From: Elusimicrobiales bacterium
GTDB taxonomy: Bacteria; Elusimicrobiota; Elusimicrobia; Elusimicrobiales; Elusimicrobiaceae
Length of the DNA: 29,652 nucleotides
Direction: 5' to 3'
Assembly (NCBI GenBank): GCA_041651175.1
Contig: JBAZJT010000024.1
Span: 1 to 29,652 of the forward strand
The position numbers and the translations under genes were made by a program. The notes below the pieces were generated by a model. It did no database searches, was not told the DNA's origin, and worked only from the letters and a program-made list of their open reading frames with translations. Shown one piece after another: positions 15,094 to 23,020 of this stretch; position 1 is the stretch's first letter, and each line of letters starts with the position of its first letter.

Positions 15094-15942
15094 ATGAAAC
15101 GTTTCCTGGAGCCTCCCCGTCTCTGCGGCAGGGAGGCTTCGCTTTTTGCGGTAGTCCCCGTCCCGTACGAGAGAAGCACCTCGTATGGGCGCGGAGCCGC
15201 GCGCGGCCCCGCCGCCGTCCTGGACGCCTCGTCCCAGCTGGAGTTTTGGGACGAGGAGCTGGCCTGCCAGACCTGGGAGCGCGGCATTTACACCGCCCCG
15301 CCGGTCAACTGCAAGGGGCCGGTGGAAACCGTTTTCCGGCGCATGGAGGCGGTGGCGCGCGGGTATGCGGGCGGCGGGCCGGTCCCGTTTTTTATAGGCG
15401 GGGAGCATTCCATAACGCAGGCTTTGTACCGCCCCTTCCTGGAAAAATATCCCGGTCTGAGCATTCTTCATTTTGATGCCCACGCCGATCTGCGCGACCG
15501 GTACGAAGGCTCTCCCCGCAGCCATGCCAGCGCGCTTTATCCCGCCTCGCTGGAATGCCGGGTGGTCCAGTTCGGCATAAGAAGCGTCGCGCCGGAGGAG
15601 GCGTGCCGCGTCAACGCCGGCAATGTCAAAACCTTTTTCGCCCATCAGCGTATTCCCGCCGCGCGTCTTGCCGAAAAAATCTTGGCCGCGCTGGGGAAAA
15701 ACGTCTACATCACTCTGGATGTGGACGGTTTTGACCCGTCGGTGATTCCCGCCACCGGGACGCCGCAGCCCGGCGGCCTGCTCTGGCATGAGACGCTGGA
15801 TATATTGCGCGCAGTCTGCCGGCGCAGAAAAGTCGTGGCTGTTGACGTGGTGGAGGTAAGCCCCGTCAAAGGCCAGAGCATAAGCGAGTTCGCCGCCGCC
15901 AAGCTGATATACCGCCTGATGGGCTACCTCTCCCCGCGTTAG
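15094..15942 (+). CDS. speB: agmatinase (ureohydrolase family)
   Basis: This 282-residue binuclear-manganese hydrolase would convert agmatine to putrescine and urea in the cytosol. All metal ligands are visible: H105 in GGEHSIT, D128, H130 and D132 in FDAHADLRD, and D209 and D211 in LDVDGFDPS. The ATPGTPxPGG-like loop reads ATGTPQPGG. Length is slightly under the typical ~300. The usual SHG-type substrate loop reads SHAS. It directly follows the arginine decarboxylase, which makes agmatine the likely substrate rather than arginine, guanidinobutyrate or formiminoglutamate. No strong terminator follows. Confidence 0.93.
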   Translation: MKRFLEPPRLCGREASLFAVVPVPYERSTSYGRGAARGPAAVLDASSQLEFWDEELACQTWERGIYTAPPVNCKGPVETVFRRMEAVARGYAGGGPVPFFIGGEHSITQALYRPFLEKYPGLSILHFDAHADLRDRYEGSPRSHASALYPASLECRVVQFGIRSVAPEEACRVNAGNVKTFFAHQRIPAARLAEKILAALGKNVYITLDVDGFDPSVIPATGTPQPGGLLWHETLDILRAVCRRRKVVAVDVVEVSPVKGQSISEFAAAKLIYRLMGYLSPR

Positions 15943-16027
15943 AACCGGCTGCCCGTATTGCCACCTGCGCTTCACCCGTTTTTTGAAGAGCTGTGGCGTG
16001 TTGGCAAACGGCAGTAAAAACGGAATC

Positions 16028-16112
16028 AAACCACGAAACACACGAAAAGGGAACAAAAAAGTTTCCGGCAGTTGTTTCCGCTTTGTTCCAGAGTCTTTTC
16101 GTGGTTTCGTTT
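16028..16112. repeat. imperfect inverted repeat in the 15943-16233 intergenic region
   Basis: AAACCACGAAACACACGAAAAG (16028-16049 overall) is partly complementary to CTTTTCGTGGTTTCGTTT (16095-16112), and just inside it GGAACAAA pairs with TTTGTTCC (16051-16058 with 16082-16089). Together they form an interrupted hairpin of about 85 bases. The ACCACGAAACACACGAAA motif looks like a dispersed intergenic repeat. I see no gene in 15943-16233. Confidence 0.5.
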
Positions 16113-16233
16113 AATAAGGGACACAGTTATTTTTGGCATGTGTTTCTTTGTTCGCGCGGTTGTTTCCGGCGATGCGGGGCAGCAAAATACGGCATTGTGG
16201 AAAAATGGGTGATGTCGTGTTGCGCCCGCCCCG

Positions 16234-16262
16234 TTGACAGAAGCCGCCGCAGGATGTATACT
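16234..16262 (+). promoter_or_regulatory. consensus promoter TTGACA-N17-TATACT of the efflux operon
   Basis: A perfect -35 TTGACA (16234-16239) and near-perfect -10 TATACT (16257-16262) at optimal 17-bp spacing. Transcription would start at about 16269, leaving only some 6-7 bases before the ATG at 16276. The -10 lies inside a palindrome that is a probable repressor site. Confidence 0.85.
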
Positions 16263-16276
16263 TACCGGTAGGTATA
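16257..16276. promoter_or_regulatory. palindromic operator of the TetR repressor
   Basis: TATACTTACCGGTAGGTATA is a 20-bp palindrome with one mismatched pair. It covers the -10 hexamer and reaches the first base of the tetR start codon. The location and symmetry fit a TetR dimer site blocking RNA polymerase, so the operon is probably autorepressed and induced by a pump substrate. Confidence 0.8.
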
Positions 16277-16875
16277 TGAAACACTCCGCCACGGGCCATG
16301 TCTCCGACATGCGGCGCAGGATAATGGACGCCGCGCTGGATTTAATCGCCGAAAAGGGGATGGACTGCGTCTCCGTCCGGGAGATTGTGGCCCGCGTGCG
16401 CGTCACAAAGCCGGTTCTGTATTATTACTTCAAAAGCAAGGACGACCTGTGCGAGCAGTTGGGCCGACAGAGCGTGGAGGATTTGCGCGCCCTCATACGG
16501 AGCGCGCAGGAAAACAAGCAGCCCGTGGACGCGCTGCTGGAGCGGCTTTTCCTGGACATGTACGATAAGAACAAGCGGCGGCCAAGCTTTGCCAAGCTGA
16601 TACTGCGGGCGATGAGCTTTCAGGGCAACTCCCGCCAGAGCGCGGACGTGCTGGCGACCAGAAAACAGCACATAAACGCCATCGCCGCCGCTTTCCGCGG
16701 GGCCGAGAAACGGGGCGAAATCCCCCGGGGCGCCGCGCGGGACCTGGCGTTTCTTTGCGGCGCTGTTTTCGGATATTTCCTTATAAGCTCCTCTCTGGGG
16801 GAAATTCCGTATGTGGACAGGGACATGCCCCGCAGGCTGGCGAAAATAATCCTTGCGGGCGTCAGGAAAAAATGA
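16276..16875 (+). CDS. TetR/AcrR-family transcriptional regulator
   Basis: This 199-residue repressor has an N-terminal TetR helix-turn-helix (about 13-60): RRRIMDAALDLIAEKGMD, then VSVREIVARVRVTKPVLYYYFKSKDDL, with the classic YYYF-KSKDDL recognition region. The C-terminal ligand-binding half is helical and not identifiable by substrate. The ATG at 16276 follows a predicted transcription start by only a few bases and has no Shine-Dalgarno sequence. An in-frame ATG at 16309 is a possible alternative, just before the helix-turn-helix. Its stop overlaps the tolC-like start (ATGA), so it is co-transcribed with the pump it presumably controls. Confidence 0.92.
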   Translation: MKHSATGHVSDMRRRIMDAALDLIAEKGMDCVSVREIVARVRVTKPVLYYYFKSKDDLCEQLGRQSVEDLRALIRSAQENKQPVDALLERLFLDMYDKNKRRPSFAKLILRAMSFQGNSRQSADVLATRKQHINAIAAAFRGAEKRGEIPRGAARDLAFLCGAVFGYFLISSSLGEIPYVDRDMPRRLAKIILAGVRKK

Positions 16876-18152
16876 GAATTATCGTCGCGCTTTTGCTTGC
16901 ATTGTCCGCAGTTCCCGCCCGCGCCGAGCAGATGTCGGTTGAGGAGGCCGTTTCCTACGCGGTTAAAAACAACATAGGCCTTTTCAACGCGCAGCAGTCG
17001 CGCGACGCGATGGAGGAAAAAGTCCGCGAATACTGGGGCGGTATCTATCCGGCGGTGAATCTGACGTCTTCGTATACCCGCAATTTCGAGCTGCAGAGCA
17101 TATATTTTGACGGGCGGCAGATACCCATGGGAGCCGACAACAGCTATGCGCTGAACCTGGGGCTGTCGCAGGTGGTGTGGGCGGGGGGGAAGGTGCGCAC
17201 CGGCATTCACATTGCGGAAATTTACTCGGCCTCCGCGCAGCAGCAGGTGCGCCAGACGGAAATGCTGCTTTCCAAGACGGTGCGCAACCTGTGCTATAAC
17301 ATAGTCCTGGCCTCCGCCACGGCTGTCATAGAGGAGGAAAACCTCCGCATCGCCAGCGAGCATCTGGACCAGATTCGCGCCCGGTACAAGCAGGGGCTTT
17401 CAAGCGATTTGGAGGAACTGCGCCAGGACGTGGAGGTTTCCAACGCGCTGCCTCCGGTTACCAAGGCGCGCAACCTGCTGGATACGGGGCTGCTGACCCT
17501 CAAAAAAACCCTGGCGATGGATTCGGAAAGGCCGCTTGCGCTCTCGCTGGCGGAGCTGCCCTCCGCCGGCGACGGGGATTTGGACGCGTTTTACAAAGCC
17601 GCCGCCGGCAACAGGCCGGAGCTTATCTCGGCGCGGCTGCAATGCCGCATGGCAAAAGAGCAGATTCAACTGGCCCGTTCGGAATTTTATCCTTATGTCA
17701 GCGCTTTCGCCGCGCGCCAGTACCAGGGCCAGACAAACAGCTCTTTCCCCGACGGCCAGCAGGGGACCTGGAGCACCAATGCCGGGCTGCAATTGAATAT
17801 CTCCCTTTACGCCGGCGGTTCCAGCAAGTCGCGCGTGCGCCAGGCGGAGATAGCCAAAGTCCAGGCGGAAAAGACGCTGGAGGACACCGAGCGTTCCATC
17901 CGCATAGACGTAAAGCGCGCCTGGCTGAACCTGAAGGAGGCGCGCCAGCGGCTTGAGGCCCAGGAAGGCGGCGTGGGCCAGGCAAGAAAGGCGCTAAAGG
18001 CCGTGGAAACCCGCTTTCAGAACGGATTGTCCAGCCAGCTGGAGCTTAACGACGCCAGCCTCGCCCTCAACCGCGCGCAACTGCTGCGCGTTGAGGCGTT
18101 GCGCGACGTCTATGTGTATCTTGCGGATTTGAAATGGGCCTGCGGGCAGTGA
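16872..18152 (+). CDS. TolC-family outer-membrane efflux channel
   Basis: This 426-residue protein has a signal peptide (MRIIVALLLALSAVPARA), then two repeated OEP domains with long amphipathic helices. The first repeat is about 22-220 (VEEAVSYAVKNNIGLFNAQQSR) and the second about 225-420 (NRPELISARLQCRMAKEQI... and RFQNGLSSQLELNDASLAL). The trimer would form a barrel and periplasmic tunnel for the RND pump encoded two genes downstream. The frame is open upstream into tetR, but the ATG at 16872 gives the signal peptide and a 4-base overlap with the tetR stop. Ten bases separate it from the adaptor gene. Confidence 0.92.
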   Translation: MRIIVALLLALSAVPARAEQMSVEEAVSYAVKNNIGLFNAQQSRDAMEEKVREYWGGIYPAVNLTSSYTRNFELQSIYFDGRQIPMGADNSYALNLGLSQVVWAGGKVRTGIHIAEIYSASAQQQVRQTEMLLSKTVRNLCYNIVLASATAVIEEENLRIASEHLDQIRARYKQGLSSDLEELRQDVEVSNALPPVTKARNLLDTGLLTLKKTLAMDSERPLALSLAELPSAGDGDLDAFYKAAAGNRPELISARLQCRMAKEQIQLARSEFYPYVSAFAARQYQGQTNSSFPDGQQGTWSTNAGLQLNISLYAGGSSKSRVRQAEIAKVQAEKTLEDTERSIRIDVKRAWLNLKEARQRLEAQEGGVGQARKALKAVETRFQNGLSSQLELNDASLALNRAQLLRVEALRDVYVYLADLKWACGQ

Positions 18153-18161
18153 GGTGAATTT

Positions 18162-19037
18162 ATGAGACTATATCTGACAATCCCTGCAATCGCCGCGCTG
18201 GCGCTGTGCGGCTGCCATGACGGCGAAAAGCGCGCGCTTGAGAAGCTGGAGAAGGATCGCTTTTTAGTCAAGACCGAAAAAGCCGCCGTCCGCGATATTG
18301 ACGAGGAGATTTTGCTGACCGGCTCGGTAAAGGCGATGGACGAGGCCACATTGTTCCCCCGCGTTTCCGGCAAACTGCTCAAAAACCTTGTGATTGAAGG
18401 CGACCCGGTAACCAAAGACCAGACGGTCGCGCTTATAGAGCGCGACGAGGTTGGCGCGCGCTTTGAGCCTGCCCCGGTGCCGTCCACGCTTACCGGCGTG
18501 GTGGGCCGGGTGTATCAGGATGTGGGGGCCAATGTTACGCTGGCCACGCCGATTGCGCTGGTGGTGGACCAGAGCCGGGTGCGCATCAAGGTGGACCTGC
18601 CGGAGCGGTATTCCGGCGTGGTGCGTCTGGGACAGAGCGCGCTGGCGGAGGTGGAGGCTTTTCCGGACAAGACTTTTGCCGCCAAGGTCTACAAAATAAG
18701 CCCGGTCATAGACCCGGTCAACAGAAGCGCGCTTGTGGAACTGCTGGCCGATAATTCGCAGGGCCAGCTCAAGTCCGGGATGTTTGCCAAGGTCCGGCTT
18801 ATAGCGGGCAGGGCGGCGGGCGCGGTGTCGGTGCCGGTTTCCGCGCTGCAACAGGACAAAAAGGGCGATTATGTGTTTGTGCCCGCGGGTTCGGTTGCGG
18901 CCAGGCGCTATGTCGCCGCCGGCACACGCAATGTGGAATACGCGCAGATAAAATCCGGCCTGCGTCCGGGGCAGGAGGTTATCACCTTCGGGCTTTACGG
19001 CCTCAAGGACGGCAGCAAGATAGAAATGGCGCACTAA
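18162..19037 (+). CDS. RND efflux periplasmic adaptor lipoprotein, short form without the alpha-hairpin
   Basis: This 291-residue membrane-fusion protein begins with a lipoprotein signal ending in LCGC (probable lipidated C18). A barrel-sandwich/lipoyl half-motif follows (about 55-85, ATLFPRVSGKLLKNLVIEGDP). The second half-motif (about 105-135, GVVGRVYQDVGANVTLATPI) comes directly after it, separated only by about 20 residues. The beta-barrel domain (about 140-230) and membrane-proximal domain follow. Most adaptors have a 60-150 residue coiled-coil hairpin between the two lipoyl halves, and it is missing here. GAGGTG precedes the ATG. It links the TolC-like channel to the RND pump of the same operon. 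Confidence 0.9.
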   Translation: MRLYLTIPAIAALALCGCHDGEKRALEKLEKDRFLVKTEKAAVRDIDEEILLTGSVKAMDEATLFPRVSGKLLKNLVIEGDPVTKDQTVALIERDEVGARFEPAPVPSTLTGVVGRVYQDVGANVTLATPIALVVDQSRVRIKVDLPERYSGVVRLGQSALAEVEAFPDKTFAAKVYKISPVIDPVNRSALVELLADNSQGQLKSGMFAKVRLIAGRAAGAVSVPVSALQQDKKGDYVFVPAGSVAARRYVAAGTRNVEYAQIKSGLRPGQEVITFGLYGLKDGSKIEMAH

Positions 19038-19038
19038 A

Positions 19039-22000
19039 ATGCAGATAATCCACTTATCCATACGCAGGCCGGTTACGGCCACCATGCTCAACCTGGCGAT
19101 AGTGGTGCTGGGGATTTTCTCGTATTTTGAACTGGGCGTGGATTTGTTCCCCAACGTGGATTTCCCGTTTGTCACCGTGCAGACTTCCCTCAAGGGCGCC
19201 AGCCCGGAGGAGATAGAGACTTCCGTCACAAAACCCATAGAAGAATCGGTCAATTCCATCTCCGGCATAGAGGACCTCAACTCCACCAGCTATGAGGGGC
19301 TGTCGGTGCTGTTTATAAAATTCGTGCTGGAAAAGCCGGTGGACGTGGCCGCCCAGGACGTGCGCGACAAGGTCAACGCCGTCCAGCGCGACCTGCCGCA
19401 GGGCACGGACCCGCCCGTAATCGGCAAATTCGACGTGGGCCAGATGGCGGTGATGCAGATAGTCGTCTCCGGCAGCCGCGACATAATAAATCTCACCGAT
19501 ATCGCCAAGAAAAAACTCAAGGAGCATCTGGAGACCATAGACGGCATAGGCTCCATAGACATCATCGGCGGGCGCGAGCGGGAGGTGCATGTCATCGTCA
19601 ATCCCATGAAGCTGGCCGCCATGGGCATTTCCATAAAGCAGGTGCGCGACGCCATCACCCAGCAGAACATAGAAATTCCCGGCGGCAAGGTGGAGCAGAA
19701 GGACCGTGATTTTGTGCTGCGCACTCTGGGCCGCATACAGAAAGTCGCGGATTTCAACAATATAGTCATAACCAGGGCAAACGGCGCGACTATCAAAATC
19801 TCCGACATAGGCCGCGTGGAGGACACGGGCCAGTACATCCGCACCGCGGCCTATCTCAACGGGACGCCGGCGGTTACTCTGGCGGTCAAAAAGCAGTCCG
19901 GCGCCAACACTCTGGCCGTGGCGCGCGCGCTGCACAAGCGGCTTGACGAGCTCAAGACTGTCCTTCCGTCGGATGTTAACGTCAAGGTTATAGGCGACCA
20001 GTCCGATTTCATCCGCGCCTCGGTGGACACCGTAAAAGAGCATCTGGTCCTGGGCGCGATAATGGCGGGCATAATGGTGCTGCTGTTCATGGGCGACTGG
20101 CGCTCCACCCTTATCTCCTCCACCGCCATTCCCACCTCGCTTATCGGCACTTTCATTTTCATGCGCATGGCGGGTTTCACGATAGACAACATGACGCTGC
20201 TGGGGCTGGTAATCTCGGTCGGCATAGTCATAGACGACGCCATCATCATGCTGGAAAACATCTACCGCCATATGGACGAGCTGGGCAAGCCCGCCATGCA
20301 GGCCGCAAAGGAGGGCGCCGACGAAATTGCCTTTGCCGTCATGGCCACGTCGCTGTCGCTGCTGGTGATATTCCTGCCGCTGGCGTATATGGGCGGCATT
20401 ATCGGCAGGTTCATAAAAAGCTACGGGCTGACCATAGCCTTCGCCATCTCCATAAGCGTTTTCGTGGCGCTGACGCTTACGCCCATGCTATGCTCGCGCT
20501 TTCTCAAGGCAAAGCACGGCCACAAATCCCGCGCGGAGGAGTTCACCGACCGGCTCAACGACGCCCTGGGCAAGCGGTATCTGGTGCTGCTGGACTGGGC
20601 GCTCTCGCACCGCAAGGCGATGGTGGCGATGTCCGTGGCCATCATACTGTCCATGTTCCCGCTGCTGAAATTCATCGGCAAGGATTTCATCCCGCAGGAT
20701 GACACTTCGCAGTTCGCCGTCTATGTCAAGGCCCCGGAAGGCACCAGCATAGGCAGGATGAAGGATATTTTCTTCCAGCTTGAGAAAGAATTGCGCCGGC
20801 TGCCGCATGTCAAAAACGTGCTGTTCTCCATAGGCATGTCGGAAAAAGGGACCAGCGCCGTCAACGACGGCAGCATGGTCATAGAGCTGGACGACCTTAA
20901 GGACCGCAGGCTTTCCATGCGCGAAATCATGGCCGCCGCCCGCCAGATGACGGCCAAATACCCGCAGCTGCGCGCTTCCGTAAAGCCGGTGGGCGGCATA
21001 GGCGGCGGCGAAGCGGACATAACATACGTCATCTCCGGCCCGGACCTGGAAACGCTGCAAAAATACGCCGGCGCGGTGGCCGATGCGCTGCGCGTCCGCA
21101 AGGGCGTTGTGGACGTAGACCTCAGTTTCTCATACGCCAAGCCCGAATACCGGGTGGAGATAGACAGGGGCCGCGCCCACGACATGGGCGTGAAGGTGGA
21201 GGATATAGCGACCTCGCTGCGTACACTTGTCGGCGGCGAGGAGGATATCACCAAATACAAGGAAGGCGACGATTTGTATCAGGTGCGCCTGCGCGCGGAC
21301 GAGAATTACCGCAACCGCATTGAAGCCGTGCGCGCGCTGACCGTCCCGACCGGCGACAAGGGCATAGTCCGGCTGGACAATGTGGCCACTGTGCGCGAGG
21401 GGCTCGGCCCCACGCAGATAGACCGCTACTCCCGCCAGCGGCAGATAACCGTCAACGCCAATCTTGACGGAATGCCCATGAATGAGGCGCTGGAAATATG
21501 CGACCAGGCTTTCCGCAAACAGCACGCCCCCGCCGAATACCGCGCCGAGCCGGTGGGCCGCGCCCGCGAAATGGGCCGCATGCTGCACAACTTCCTCATG
21601 GCGTTCATACTGGCGTTCATTTTCATATACATGATTCTGGCCAGCCAGTTTGAAAGCTTTATTTACCCGCTTTCCATCATAATCGCGCTGCCGCTTACGG
21701 TGCCGTTTGCGATTATCACGCTTTTCGCCGCGCATCAGAGCCTGACGCTGTTCAGCATAATGGGGCTGTTCATGCTGGTGGGCATTGTCAAAAAGAACGC
21801 GATTTTGCAGGTGGATTACACAAACACGCTGCGCGCCCGCGGCCTTGACCGGCACGACGCCATCATGCAGGCCAACAAAACCCGGCTGCGCCCGATTATA
21901 ATGACAACGCTTACCCTGGTGGCCGGAATGCTGCCGACGGCATTCGGCACCGGCGCCGGCTCCGGCACGCGCCGCGCGATGGCATGGGTCATTCTGGGCG

Positions 22001-22119
22001 GGCAATTGCTTTCGCTGGGCATTACGCTGCTTATGACGCCGGTAACATATTCCCTGCTGGACGATTTGCAGAACTGGTTCAGACTCCGCTTCAAAAAAAC
22101 GGAAAACACCCCCGCGTGA
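19039..22119 (+). CDS. RND-family (HAE-1-like) efflux pump, inner-membrane subunit
   Basis: This 1026-residue proton-driven exporter is of typical length (1020-1060). It has an N-terminal TM1 (about 10-30), a first periplasmic porter domain (ELGVDLFPNVDFPFVTV start), TM2-6 (about 335-490), TM7, a second porter domain, and TM8-12 (about 855-1010). The proton-relay Asp pair is D399-D400 in GIVIDDAIIMLENI, and the TM10 Lys appears in GIVKKNAIL (K918-K919). It would assemble as a trimer with the adaptor and TolC-like protein. The ATG lies one base after the adaptor stop. Substrates (drugs, lipids, metals) cannot be read from sequence; the absence of metal-binding Met/His clusters argues against a heavy-metal exporter. 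Confidence 0.95.
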   Translation: MQIIHLSIRRPVTATMLNLAIVVLGIFSYFELGVDLFPNVDFPFVTVQTSLKGASPEEIETSVTKPIEESVNSISGIEDLNSTSYEGLSVLFIKFVLEKPVDVAAQDVRDKVNAVQRDLPQGTDPPVIGKFDVGQMAVMQIVVSGSRDIINLTDIAKKKLKEHLETIDGIGSIDIIGGREREVHVIVNPMKLAAMGISIKQVRDAITQQNIEIPGGKVEQKDRDFVLRTLGRIQKVADFNNIVITRANGATIKISDIGRVEDTGQYIRTAAYLNGTPAVTLAVKKQSGANTLAVARALHKRLDELKTVLPSDVNVKVIGDQSDFIRASVDTVKEHLVLGAIMAGIMVLLFMGDWRSTLISSTAIPTSLIGTFIFMRMAGFTIDNMTLLGLVISVGIVIDDAIIMLENIYRHMDELGKPAMQAAKEGADEIAFAVMATSLSLLVIFLPLAYMGGIIGRFIKSYGLTIAFAISISVFVALTLTPMLCSRFLKAKHGHKSRAEEFTDRLNDALGKRYLVLLDWALSHRKAMVAMSVAIILSMFPLLKFIGKDFIPQDDTSQFAVYVKAPEGTSIGRMKDIFFQLEKELRRLPHVKNVLFSIGMSEKGTSAVNDGSMVIELDDLKDRRLSMREIMAAARQMTAKYPQLRASVKPVGGIGGGEADITYVISGPDLETLQKYAGAVADALRVRKGVVDVDLSFSYAKPEYRVEIDRGRAHDMGVKVEDIATSLRTLVGGEEDITKYKEGDDLYQVRLRADENYRNRIEAVRALTVPTGDKGIVRLDNVATVREGLGPTQIDRYSRQRQITVNANLDGMPMNEALEICDQAFRKQHAPAEYRAEPVGRAREMGRMLHNFLMAFILAFIFIYMILASQFESFIYPLSIIIALPLTVPFAIITLFAAHQSLTLFSIMGLFMLVGIVKKNAILQVDYTNTLRARGLDRHDAIMQANKTRLRPIIMTTLTLVAGMLPTAFGTGAGSGTRRAMAWVILGGQLLSLGITLLMTPVTYSLLDDLQNWFRLRFKKTENTPA

Positions 22120-22120
22120 T

Positions 22121-23001
22121 ATTCCCGCCTTCCCGCGCCCGGCCAGGCTGATTGGTCTGGACGGCGGCGTATGGCGCATTGCCAATGTGCGCTGGGGCCA
22201 CAAATCCCCTGATGAATATATCTGGGATACCGCGCGTGTCAAAGCGGAGGAGCTGGAGGAGGTTTACTGGGGCTGCGAGCCGAACGGGGTGGGCCATGCT
22301 TTTGTAGTGTTCAAATTCAGGCCCGGCGGATTTTCAAGCGAAAGGAAAGGCGCCGCCTCCAGCAATTATCTGGTTGTCAGCCAGGAGGCGTATTTGAAAA
22401 AGGGGGAGCAGTATAATGCCGTGGCCGGGCAATTCAACACCTACAGGGAAGTTTTTGTGTTGTCCACGCTGGAGAGTTTTGTCGCCTTCAATGTTGTTAA
22501 CCTGAAAGTTTCAGTTGGCTGCGGGATTCGGCGAAAAATCGCTTCATCTGCCTTCACAAAATTATCCTTTCGTGCTGTGAAGCACGCGCGGATAATTTTG
22601 TTCGGCATTATCTCGCGCTTTTTCGCCTCGGTCCTCGCACCAACTGAAACTTTCAGGTTAACCCCGAAAGGCAGTGCCGCGTGCGGCTCTATCCGGTCAA
22701 CACCGATATGCGGCATAAAAGGAAAATGCTTTACTTCGCCGTTCTGTACGCCGCAGTGAAAGACCATTTCGGTGAATACTACACCACCTTTTCCAACAGT
22801 TGCGTTACCAACGCCTTGCGCATCCTGAATTCAGGGCTAAAGCCGCAGGACCGCATAGAGGAGCATGTTCCGATGATTGCCACTTTCCGGCTGGGCCATT
22901 CTAAAATAATCGGCGATAGGACGGTGGAATTTAGCCCGCGGAACCCGACTGGCGGCGGAGTGATAAATCCCTACACCGCCACGTTGCCGAAAAAACGCTG
23001 A
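22121..23001 (+). pseudogene. DUF4105-like (Lnb N-terminal) gene split by a MITE
   Basis: The first part (about 22121-22501) reads RIANVRWGHKSPDEYIWD, CEPNGVGHAFVVFKF, NYLVVSQEAYLKKGEQYNAV and TLESFVAFNVVN. The second part (22660-23001, another frame) reads NPERQCRVRLYPVNTD, FSNSCVTNALRIL and ends LPKKR. This resembles DUF4105 proteins: HAFxxF, a VVS-x-EA strand, and a late NSC-TNALRIL block like their NNCTTN motif. Removing 161 bp (one GTTAAC copy plus the element interior) joins ...AFNVVNPERQC... in frame. No clear start codon or signal peptide exists, as the frame begins at the RND stop, so the 5' end may also be lost. Two truncated peptides could still be made, but the gene is probably inactive. 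Confidence 0.75.
22496..22662. mobile_element. MITE-B copy 2: foldback element with 23-bp perfect inverted ends
   Basis: Bases 22496-22518 are the perfect reverse complement of 22640-22662. The outer GTTAAC is itself a palindrome and present at both ends, so it is probably the target duplication (GTTAAC, or the TTAA core). That leaves 17-18-bp inverted repeats starting CTGAAAGTTTCAGTTGG. The two arms remain roughly complementary through most of the interior, including ACAAAATTATCC with GGATAATTTTGT, so the whole element can fold back on itself. It has no ORF. It interrupts the DUF4105-like gene. A diverged copy lies at 14300-14467. Confidence 0.85.
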
Positions 23002-23020
23002 AAAACCCGGCTCCGGCAGT

